Assembly: GCF_001742425.1 (NCBI RefSeq)
Contig: NZ_MJEH01000025.1
Location: forward strand, 1-40,847
DNA length: 40,847 bases
Reading direction: 5' to 3'
Origin: Bacillus solimangrovi
GTDB lineage: Bacteria; Bacillota; Bacilli; Bacillales; Bacillaceae_N
Below are positions 34,078 through 40,847 of this stretch, piece by piece. The notes under the pieces are model-generated. The model did no database searches, was not told the origin of the DNA, and saw only the letters and a program-made list of their open reading frames with translations. The stretch's first letter is position 1. Each line of letters opens with the position of its first letter. Made by a program: the position numbers and the translations under genes.

Positions 34078-34824
34078 TTGAAGAAATTAATTATGTTATC
34101 AGTACTATCAGCAAGTCTTATCGGCTTAACAGCATGTTCTGGAGACGAAAAGAAAACAGAGGAAACAACTACAGAAGAAGTGGTCACAGCAGACACAAAT
34201 GAGAAAACAGAAGAAGCTACAACGACAGAAACGTTAGAGGAACCATCTGATGATGTAGTTACTTTTACAGTAAAAGGTGAAACAATGTCATTTAAAGCAG
34301 TTACTCAAGAGTTGCAACTAGGCAAAAAGATTAAGGCTTTTGAAGAATATGAAATGAATTTCACTGATAGACAATTCTATAGCGAAGAAGAGGGAGACTA
34401 TGATGCAGCAAGTTCGCCCCTTCAATTCGAAAACGGTAGAGCTGGAATTTATGTTTCAAAACTTGTAGAAGAAAATGAAAATGGACAATATGTTTCTGAC
34501 AATATTGATATCAAAAAAAGCGATGAAGCTACAATTAAAATTTTAAAAGAAAGACAAGCTAATGAAGAAGGATTTACATTCCAAGAGATTGATTTGGCTG
34601 ACTATCCTGAACTAGAAGAAAAATATGATCGATACTTTGTGTATGAAGAGAAAATAGCAGATAATCACCCAATAGAAGAACTGCGTGGTGCAGTAATGGT
34701 TAACCATAGCCTCGTTCAATATGGAGAGAACAATGGCTACGACGTTCTTATTGAGTATAATAAAGAATTAGATTCAGATGAGGTTCGCAATACAAGTCTT
34801 GCTGTAGCTTCTACTTTGGAATAA
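34078..34824 (+). CDS. Lipoprotein of unknown function
   Basis: 248 residues from a TTG start, 8 nt behind GAGGAG. The signal peptide ends in LTAC (lipobox), followed by a Thr/Glu-rich spacer (about 25-60) and a single soluble domain with FKAVTQELQLGKKIKAFEEYEMNF. No family was recognised. It is probably tethered to the outer face of the membrane and monocistronic. Confidence 0.7.
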   Translation: MKKLIMLSVLSASLIGLTACSGDEKKTEETTTEEVVTADTNEKTEEATTTETLEEPSDDVVTFTVKGETMSFKAVTQELQLGKKIKAFEEYEMNFTDRQFYSEEEGDYDAASSPLQFENGRAGIYVSKLVEENENGQYVSDNIDIKKSDEATIKILKERQANEEGFTFQEIDLADYPELEEKYDRYFVYEEKIADNHPIEELRGAVMVNHSLVQYGENNGYDVLIEYNKELDSDEVRNTSLAVASTLE

Positions 34825-35020
34825 GTAAATTAATTTAAAGAAATACATATCAAAAAACAGTTACTTTAAGTGAACTGCATCCCAGTTGTTAGACATATAA
34901 TCAAACAATTGGAGGTACAGTTCAAAGTGGTAGCTGTTTTTTATTTAGGCTCATTAAACATCTATCTACGAACTAAAAACCATAGCCAAAACAAAGGTGA
35001 ATTTTATTATGAATATATAA
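34825..35020. other. Short spacer
   Basis: No gene and no clear hairpin; only AT-rich sequence before the ars-type operators. Confidence 0.5.
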
Positions 35021-35095
35021 AATCAAAAAAAATTGATTTATTACTTGTGTAAGAGAGGAGCTGTTGTTATAATAAAAACATCAAAAAAAATTGAT
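35021..35095 (+). promoter_or_regulatory. Ars-type promoter with two operators
   Basis: Operator ATCAA-AAAAAA-TTGAT (35022-35037), then -35 TTGTGT (35045-35050), extended -10 TGTTATAAT (TATAAT 35068-35073, 17-bp spacer), then operator ATCAA-AAAAAA-TTGAT (35080-35095). The two dyads flank the promoter, one upstream and one over the start region. ArsR-family repressors bind ATCAA/TTGAT halves. Confidence 0.75.
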
Positions 35096-35138
35096 TTAAT
35101 AAGATGCTGTTAAAATACAATTTATTCCTAAAAAAATC

Positions 35139-35221
35139 TGTTATAATATTTAGTATCTTCTTTAATCAATTATAGCCTATTAATCAATTTTTTTCGATAT
35201 GATTAATCAATTATTTTTGAT
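35139..35221 (+). promoter_or_regulatory. Second ars-type control region of the flavoprotein operon
   Basis: An extended -10 TGTTATAAT (TATAAT 35142-35147) is followed by two dyads, ATCAA-TTTTTT-TCGAT (35183-35198) and ATCAA-TTATTT-TTGAT (35206-35221), 23 bp apart. Repression of either promoter would stop transcription of the flavoprotein and permease genes. Confidence 0.7.
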
Positions 35222-35261
35222 TTTAAAAATATAATAACCCTTTTTTAGGAGGTAATGGAAA

Positions 35262-36599
35262 ATGAATCAAACGCAAAATTCTTCTCTTCCAGTTGCGATA
35301 ATTGGTGGTGGACCAGTTGGCCTTGCTACAGCTGCTCAATTGACAAAAAAAGGAGAGGACTTCATTTTATTTGAAGCAGGACATACGGTTGGTTCCAGTA
35401 TTCTTGAGTGGGGGCATGTAAGGATGTTTTCTACTTGGAAATATAACATTGATAAGGCTTCAAGACAATTACTTGAACATTCAGGCTGGTTAGCTCCATA
35501 TGAAGATGATTTACCAACAGGTAAGGATCTTGTAGAAAAGTATCTTTTACCACTAAGTAAACTTCCAGAACTACAAGGGAACATCGTTTTGAATGCAAAA
35601 GTTGTCGGTGTTGCGAAGAAAGGGTTAAATAAATTAAAAACAGCTCAAAGAGAAAATGTGCCTTTCGAGGTTTATGTAGAAATTGATGAGAAAATAAAAG
35701 TGTTCGAAGCAAAAGCAGTCATCGATTCATCTGGTACTTGGAAAAGTCCTAACCCTGCACTATCTAACGGCATTTGGACAAAAGCAGAAAAACAGTTAAA
35801 AGATCGGATTCATTATGGAATTCCTAACGTAAATGAACTAGAAGACCGTTATAAAAATAAATCGATAATGGTCGTAGGTAGTGGACATTCAGCTATTAAT
35901 GGACTACTTGACTTCGCACAATTAAAAGAAAAATTTCCAGATACAATGATTTATTGGGTACTTCGAAAGAAGCATGTTCGTGAGACATATGGTGGACAGG
36001 AAAATGATGAATTACAAGCACGTGGAGAGCTTGGAATTAGAATTCAAAAGTTGGTGGAATCGAACGAGATTAAAGTCCTTACACCTTTTTATATTCGTGA
36101 TGTTAGAGAGAATATGGGGAAAATTAGTGTCAATGGTGATATGAACACAGACGAAGTAAAGATAAGTAATATCGATGAACTTGTTGTTAGTACTGGATTT
36201 AGACCCAATGTTTCATTCTTAAACGAAATTAGATTAGATCTTGATCCAACAGTTGAGAGTGTAGAAGCTTTAGCACCTTTGATTGATCCGAATATTCATA
36301 GCTGTGGAACTGTAAGACCACATGGTGAAGCAGAATTAAGACAATCAGAGAAAAACTTTTACATCGTTGGAATGAAAAGTTATGGAAGGGCGCCAACATT
36401 TTTACTTGCAACAGGATATGAACAAGTTCGTTCTATAGTCGATTATTTAACAGGAGATCTAGAAAGAGCAAAAGAAGTGCATTTAGATTTACCTGAAACA
36501 GGGGTTTGTAGCTCAGGTATAGGAAAAGGAATTGTGAATAGCTGTTGTGACCCTAGTCCAAATACTAATAGTAACAATGGAAATTCATGTTGTGGTTAA
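35262..36599 (+). CDS. FAD/NAD(P)-binding flavoprotein of an ars operon, with cysteine tail
   Basis: 445 residues. FAD-binding GGGPVGLATAA (about 16-26), a second dinucleotide-binding VVGSGHSAINGLL (about 204) and the STGFRP block make it a two-dinucleotide-binding oxidoreductase of the kind often linked to arsenic operons (ArsO-like, exact role unsettled). The last 30 residues end in CSS...SCCDPSP...SCCG, a run of cysteine pairs that could bind As(III). GGAGG precedes the ATG. It overlaps the next gene by 13 bp and follows four ArsR-type operators. The physiological substrate is unknown. Confidence 0.85.
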   Translation: MNQTQNSSLPVAIIGGGPVGLATAAQLTKKGEDFILFEAGHTVGSSILEWGHVRMFSTWKYNIDKASRQLLEHSGWLAPYEDDLPTGKDLVEKYLLPLSKLPELQGNIVLNAKVVGVAKKGLNKLKTAQRENVPFEVYVEIDEKIKVFEAKAVIDSSGTWKSPNPALSNGIWTKAEKQLKDRIHYGIPNVNELEDRYKNKSIMVVGSGHSAINGLLDFAQLKEKFPDTMIYWVLRKKHVRETYGGQENDELQARGELGIRIQKLVESNEIKVLTPFYIRDVRENMGKISVNGDMNTDEVKISNIDELVVSTGFRPNVSFLNEIRLDLDPTVESVEALAPLIDPNIHSCGTVRPHGEAELRQSEKNFYIVGMKSYGRAPTFLLATGYEQVRSIVDYLTGDLERAKEVHLDLPETGVCSSGIGKGIVNSCCDPSPNTNSNNGNSCCG

Positions 36600-37915
36600 A
36601 AAGAAAAAGTAAAAATGAGATATATCCGATTGCTTCTCACAAATTAGAGGAGCAATCGGATTCATCAAGTAAACAAACTATTATCGCACTTGCCCTCATT
36701 ACCGCACTGTGTTTAGCTGGAGACGCAATGTTATATATTGTATTGCCTACTCAATGGAAGGAAATTGGATTAACTTCCTTGGTACAGGTGGGAATGCTTC
36801 TTTCAATCAATCGGTTTGTAAGGCTTCCTTTAAATCCATTAATAGGGTATATCTACAAAAAAGTAAATTTTCGAAAGGTCATTCTGATTGCGGTCGTATT
36901 AAGTGGTATTTCTACTGTTGGTTACGGAATTGTTGCAGATTTTCGAATTTGGATTATTCTCAGAGCTACTTGGGGAATTGCATGGGCTCTATTCAAACTT
37001 GGGGGGTATTTATTAATTTTGCAACTCTCCACTGATACAAATAGAGGCAATCTGGTGGGAACTTATAATGGGTTATTTAATCTTGGAAGCCTTGTTGGGA
37101 TGTTAATTGGTGGATTTTTCGCTGATTTATTCGGTTTGAAAATAATAAGTATTGTATTAGGAACCTTAGCATTTTTTTGTATTTCTTTTGTTTTTAAATA
37201 CATTCCAAAAGCAATTTATACAAATGAAAATCAAGTTAAAAAAGTGAAAACATCTTTAATTCGTAACTTGAAAATAAATATGAATAAAACAATTGTAAAA
37301 ATACTATTTACAGCATTACTTTTTAATATGCTTCTTATGGGGATGTTAACGGCTATATTAAGTCATATTATCGATATAAAACTTACAAATGAAATTGAGT
37401 TAGTTGGAATCGTAATAGGAGCAGCAACGGTTGCAGGAATAATTCAGGCATTAAGGTGGGGTGTTTTACCGTTTATTACTCCTAAAGTTGGGAGTATACT
37501 TGATAAAACAAAGCAAAAAAATACCTTACTTGAAGTGTTTTTAGTTTGTTCAGCTATCTTTTTATTTTTAATTCCTTTACCAATTCATTTGGGAATTTGG
37601 TTGCCAATATTGTTTATTAATCTAATAATTGCTTCGATTATTAATACGATCATTGATTCAATCATTACGGATTGTGCTTCGAGAGTAAATAATAAAGTAT
37701 TCATTATGACTATCTACGCTATAGTTGTAGACTTTGGTTCAGCGCTCGGACCCATTACCGGCTACATAATGGAGCAAAAGGTTGGTTTGGCAAATTTATT
37801 TTGGATATCTGCTGGAGTATCTTTATTATTATCGTTATTTTGGTTACTAACGAGTTCCAAAGCTAACGTCGAGAATAATAGTAGCCAATCAAATTTAATT
37901 ACAAAAAATAAGTAA
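36587..37915 (+). CDS. MFS transporter of the ars cluster
   Basis: 442 residues with about 12 membrane segments and a central loop near residues 205-225; the MFS inter-helix pattern appears around INRFVRLPLNPLIGYIYKKV. Its start overlaps the flavoprotein gene by 13 bp (ATG 36587), so it is translationally coupled. By context it should export an arsenical or the product of the flavoprotein; it is not the ArsB or Acr3 type. No other start has a good ribosome site. Confidence 0.85.
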   Translation: MLWLKRKSKNEIYPIASHKLEEQSDSSSKQTIIALALITALCLAGDAMLYIVLPTQWKEIGLTSLVQVGMLLSINRFVRLPLNPLIGYIYKKVNFRKVILIAVVLSGISTVGYGIVADFRIWIILRATWGIAWALFKLGGYLLILQLSTDTNRGNLVGTYNGLFNLGSLVGMLIGGFFADLFGLKIISIVLGTLAFFCISFVFKYIPKAIYTNENQVKKVKTSLIRNLKINMNKTIVKILFTALLFNMLLMGMLTAILSHIIDIKLTNEIELVGIVIGAATVAGIIQALRWGVLPFITPKVGSILDKTKQKNTLLEVFLVCSAIFLFLIPLPIHLGIWLPILFINLIIASIINTIIDSIITDCASRVNNKVFIMTIYAIVVDFGSALGPITGYIMEQKVGLANLFWISAGVSLLLSLFWLLTSSKANVENNSSQSNLITKNK

Positions 37916-37961
37916 AATGAGGGTATTTAGATTTTTATAGGGTGTATATATAATTTGTTAA

Positions 37962-38036
37962 ATCAAAACAGTTTGATTAATAAATTGCATCACAGAAAAT
38001 CACAGGTTATAATTACATTAATCAAGAAAATTCGAT
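37962..38036 (+). promoter_or_regulatory. arsR promoter with two operators
   Basis: Operator ATCAA-AACAGT-TTGAT (37962-37977), -35 TTGCAT (37985-37990), -10 TATAAT (38008-38013, 17-bp spacer), operator ATCAA-GAAAAT-TCGAT (38021-38036). The layout equals that of the promoter at 35021-35095; operator centres are 59 bp apart here and 58 bp there. Confidence 0.8.
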
Positions 38037-38104
38037 TTAAAAACATAATGATTTATTATTTTGAAATATCTAACAATAAATAGCATGACACAAGGAGAGC
38101 ACAC

Positions 38105-38515
38105 ATGGATAATCAAATTACATTACAAGACCTATCATCAGAGCAAACCTTTTTAAAATATGAAATGAAGTTTAAGGCACTAGCAGATAAAAAGAGACTT
38201 CATATCCTGAATATACTAAACCAAAAGGGTGAAATGTGTGTTTGTGATTTAGCTCCAATTGTTAATATGACTCAATCTAAATTATCATATCATTTAAAAA
38301 TATTATTCGATGCAAATATTTTAACAAGAGAAACAAGAGGAACATGGAGTTATTATCATCTAAACATGAAAGAATTAAATCATTTGTTGCCTGAAGAACT
38401 TATTCGTTTATTTAATTCTTCTTCAGATATAAATAACGATACAGAAGAGGTCTGTTGTAGTGCTCATTCTGATACTACGAGCAATAACGGAGATGCATGT
38501 TGCAGTAAAAAATAG
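38105..38515 (+). CDS. arsR: ArsR/SmtB-family repressor with double-cysteine tail
   Basis: 136 residues. A winged-helix domain (about 20-100) contains the As(III) motif MCVCDL (Cys-Val-Cys, as ELCVCDL in ArsR) and the recognition helix QSKLSYHLKIL. The C-terminus has VCCSAHSD and ACCSKK, two vicinal cysteine pairs beyond the normal fold. AAGGAGAG precedes the ATG. It should bind the six ATCAA-N6-TYGAT sites at 35021-35221 and 37962-38036, including its own promoter (autoregulation), and release them with As(III) or Sb(III). Confidence 0.9.
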   Translation: MDNQITLQDLSSEQTFLKYEMKFKALADKKRLHILNILNQKGEMCVCDLAPIVNMTQSKLSYHLKILFDANILTRETRGTWSYYHLNMKELNHLLPEELIRLFNSSSDINNDTEEVCCSAHSDTTSNNGDACCSKK

Positions 38516-38615
38516 ATGTTGATTAACTCTTTCAGTTCGTACTTCTTTCAAACAAAATTGATTAAGATCGGAATGTTGATCGACCAGTAAATCATAATGA
38601 TCACTACTATCAAAC

Positions 38616-38652
38616 AAAATGCCCACCCCTAAGTAATAGGAGTAGGCATTTT
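38616..38652 (-). terminator. Terminator of the large lipoprotein gene
   Basis: The arms 38616-38630 and 38638-38652 pair over 15 positions; on the minus-strand RNA two positions are G-U wobbles. It lies 8 bp after the stop at 38661 and may also end arsR. Confidence 0.7.
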
Positions 38653-38660
38653 ATTTTTTC

Positions 38661-40124
38661 TTATTCAAAATAAATATCAACTGTATAGTAATCAGGATAG
38701 AAGTCAATCTTAGCTCCAATTTCTTTTGCAATAAATGATACTGGAACAAAGCTAGTATCGTTCTTTATTTCAAACGGTGCATTCAACATTTTTTCTGTAC
38801 CATTTACGATTACTTTATTACTACTTAATGTGAAATCAAATGTTTGATTATCAACCATTACTTTCAATGTTTGTGTTTCTTGATTCCACTTTGAGCTTCC
38901 ACCTAACCAATCAGTGATCGCTGTAACTGGAACCATTGTTCTACCATTACTGATATAAGAAGCTTCATCATATTCAAACCAATCTGATCTAATGAATGCA
39001 TATGGCTCATCAATATAGAATTCAGCTCTAAATTCATCTAATAAATATTTTTTCACAGGTGTAGAATCTGGTAGTTGTTTAATGTTTCCTACTGAACTTA
39101 CAAAGTCTTCGTAGTCGACTGCCTTATCTACCGTTGGTAATTCGACATTTTTGTTAACATTCCAAATCAGTGATTCACTGTTGATTACTGCCTTTATGTT
39201 TTCACCAGTATCCTGATCACGTAGATTTAAGTTAATTTCTGTATTTTCACTTACCATCGACTTCTTTGGTTTAGAAAGCCCGATCTCTGATTCAATTGAG
39301 AAATCGATATCCATTTCATACAGTTGCTCGAGGCTTTCCTTAGTCGTTCCGTCTATAAATGCTTTTCCTAGAAGCAATCCATTACGGAAATCTTGAACAC
39401 CATCTGATAATTCTTGTTCTTTTAATCTATCATCTTCTGGTAACAATGTCGTGAACTCTGTTGCAAGGTCGTTTAAGCTCTCGTATTCAGCTAAGTTTCC
39501 AAGTGTATAAGAAGCAAACTCAAGAATATCTTCAACGTCAAACTTTACTTGGATCATTCTTACTTTTTCGCTACCTTCAGGTGTTTCAACTGTTTGCCAA
39601 CCTTTGTCTTTTAGATTGTTAATCTCATAATCAAATTGTTCCATATAATCTTCAAAAGCGCCTAACATAAGCTCCTGGGCTTTCATTTGCTCAGCCATCA
39701 TAAGCGAGACATCAACATCTTCAGAACTAAAATCAACTTCAAAATAATAAGGATCTGCAGAAGTCTTGAAGAACACTGTATCAACATCAACCATGAATTC
39801 TAGTGCTGCCTGCTCTTCAGCCGACCAGTATCCCATTTTGCGTAACGGTTCATCATCGACAAGTGAATACTTCACATAAATTCTATCAGGACTTACTTGC
39901 TTTTGCTCAAGCGTTATTCCACCTTTCAGTAGTTCAAAAACTTGCTGATCTTCTTCGGGTAGATTTAAAGATTGTACATCAATATCAGCAGACAATGTTG
40001 TCTTATATTCATATGAATCAGACTTCATTGAGTTAGTGAGTGCTTCTTTAAATGTTGGATCTGTGGAAGAACATCCAACAAGCAGGAACATAACTGCAGA
40101 AACGATTACAAATAACTTCTTCAT
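38661..40124 (-). CDS. Large lipoprotein with copper-amine-oxidase-N-like C-terminal domain
   Basis: 487 residues. The signal peptide ends at LLVGC (lipobox). A long central region of unknown fold (about 25-400) is followed by a C-terminal domain with RTMVPVTAITDWLGGSSKWN and the repeat FVPVSFIAKEIGAKI, the pattern of the PF07833 stalk domain that binds cell-wall material or partner proteins in Firmicutes. ATG 40124 lies behind AAAGGTGG; a GTG 15 bases upstream falls in the ribosome site. Monocistronic; the function of the long central part is unknown. Confidence 0.82.
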   Translation of the reverse strand: MKKLFVIVSAVMFLLVGCSSTDPTFKEALTNSMKSDSYEYKTTLSADIDVQSLNLPEEDQQVFELLKGGITLEQKQVSPDRIYVKYSLVDDEPLRKMGYWSAEEQAALEFMVDVDTVFFKTSADPYYFEVDFSSEDVDVSLMMAEQMKAQELMLGAFEDYMEQFDYEINNLKDKGWQTVETPEGSEKVRMIQVKFDVEDILEFASYTLGNLAEYESLNDLATEFTTLLPEDDRLKEQELSDGVQDFRNGLLLGKAFIDGTTKESLEQLYEMDIDFSIESEIGLSKPKKSMVSENTEINLNLRDQDTGENIKAVINSESLIWNVNKNVELPTVDKAVDYEDFVSSVGNIKQLPDSTPVKKYLLDEFRAEFYIDEPYAFIRSDWFEYDEASYISNGRTMVPVTAITDWLGGSSKWNQETQTLKVMVDNQTFDFTLSSNKVIVNGTEKMLNAPFEIKNDTSFVPVSFIAKEIGAKIDFYPDYYTVDIYFE

Positions 40125-40623
40125 TACTATGTATACCACCTTTCAAATTTTAACTATAATATCTTACTCTAATAATAAATAAGCGTCAATTATTTCCAGT
40201 GTGTAATTAATGGGTGAATAATATAGTAACAAACTTATATACATATATATGGTAAATACTTTAATAAGAAACAAGGATAATAAGCCGTTTCATAGTATTT
40301 TGGTTGAGCATGCATTTATTTCTATTTCTAAAAATCTATTAAATTATATAAATTTTCTTTTCAAATCCTCACCACGAATATCTAATTTTCAAAAATACTT
40401 AGTATTTTGAATCTACATTGCACTTAATGAAATCTCTTAGATATATTCTGAGAGATTTTTTTTACGTTTCATTAGTTAAGAAACTTCACATGAACTACAG
40501 GTTAGTTTCACTTGAAGTACAAACGAGAATGGTTAAATGGAGTTGTGAAGGAGATACAAGGCAAAAGAGAAACAGTTCAGCACTACATGATGAATTGAAA
40601 ATATTTTAAAGGAGAGAGTTATT
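40125..40623. other. Spacer before the last gene
   Basis: No intact gene. It contains a hairpin (40430-40463) and, at its right end, the AAGGAGAGAG ribosome site for the next gene. Otherwise I see nothing. Confidence 0.5.
40430..40463 (+). terminator. Orphan terminator-like hairpin
   Basis: AAATCTCTTAGA (40430-40441) pairs with TCTGAGAGATTT (40447-40458) through one wobble, with a T-run. No gene ends here on the plus strand, so it may end a small RNA or a vanished gene. Confidence 0.6.
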
Positions 40624-40847
40624 ATGAACTTATTAGCAGTAGCATTAGCAGGTGGATTATTAGCAAGTGGAGTATCAGCAGTTTCGTACGCATCAATGGA
40701 TAAGGAAGTAGCAGTATTTGAGTTAACAGATGAAGTAAGCAAACAAGCTACTCAAGTTACAGAAGGGTCAGCTAGATATGTAGAAATTGAAAATGAGCTT
40801 GTTGATATTAACGACTTAACAGATGAAGAGTTAGCTAAGTATAAAAT
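40624..40847 (+). CDS. Exported protein, N-terminal part (cut by window edge)
   Basis: 74 codons are visible. The start MNLLAVALAGGLLASGV-type sequence is a short hydrophobic signal, and the rest is acidic. AAGGAGAGAG lies 6-7 nt before the ATG. No family is recognisable from this length. Confidence 0.7.
   Translation, partial: MNLLAVALAGGLLASGVSAVSYASMDKEVAVFELTDEVSKQATQVTEGSARYVEIENELVDINDLTDEELAKYK

Noticed and set aside
40418-40609. 63-residue plus ORF
   Set aside because: It overlaps the hairpin and T-run at 40430-40463, has no ribosome site and no motif.
1-40847. CRISPR arrays, tRNA and rRNA genes
   Set aside because: No regularly spaced repeats and no cloverleaf or rRNA sequence was seen on either strand.

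Overview
The window is AT-rich DNA from a spore-forming member of the Bacillaceae. Evidence for this: sporulation genes of Bacillus type (spoVIF, two YjcZ-family mini-proteins, yhbH), a PncA and a YrkE-to-YrkJ type sulfur cluster close to those of Bacillus subtilis, strong AGGAGG ribosome sites and frequent TTG/GTG starts. The species cannot be named from the sequence.

Layout. 1-1392: N-terminal part of a 7TMR-DISM sensor histidine kinase, running off the left edge. 1393-2673: long gene-poor spacer. 2598-7397: persulfide/sulfane-sulfur cluster (TusA, two DsrE-like proteins, two rhodaneses, a TusA-rhodanese fusion, a rhodanese-metallo-beta-lactamase persulfide dioxygenase and a TauE exporter), arranged as two units. 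It carries three copies of an AATATACC-N6-GGTATATT type operator, expected for a CsoR/CstR-family persulfide sensor that is not encoded here. 7444-16139: lipoprotein, membrane protein, a FliM-N/FliG-like chimera, pncA, a dispersed repeat, the yjcZ-spoVIF-yjcZ sporulation group, an amino-acid-type dCache chemoreceptor, DinB, GNAT and esterase. 16411-19074: secreted modular GH64 beta-1,3-glucanase.

19256-33614: the main discovery. The sporulation gene yhbH is cut in two by a 13.2-kb element (20270-33471). Its first 338 codons lie on the left and its last 49 codons lie 13 kb away on the right. Exact excision would restore a continuous 387-residue YhbH in frame. This is the logic of skin-type intervening elements. 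The element carries three large serine recombinases, an Eco1/Ec86-like retron (deoxyribosyltransferase-like effector, a recognisable msr-msd RNA and a reverse transcriptase with NAxxH, YADD and ITG motifs), a UvrD-type helicase fused to an Fe-S PD-(D/E)XK nuclease, and an N4/N6-type DNA methyltransferase. It therefore looks like a defence cargo parked in a developmentally repairable gene.

33615-40847: lipoprotein, then an arsenic-type cluster (flavoprotein, MFS permease, ArsR) controlled by six ATCAA-N6-TYGAT sites, with matching double-cysteine tails on the ArsR and the flavoprotein. It ends with a large lipoprotein with a copper-amine-oxidase-N-like domain and the start of an exported protein cut by the right edge.

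All identifications come from reading motifs and translations by eye. No database search was run.
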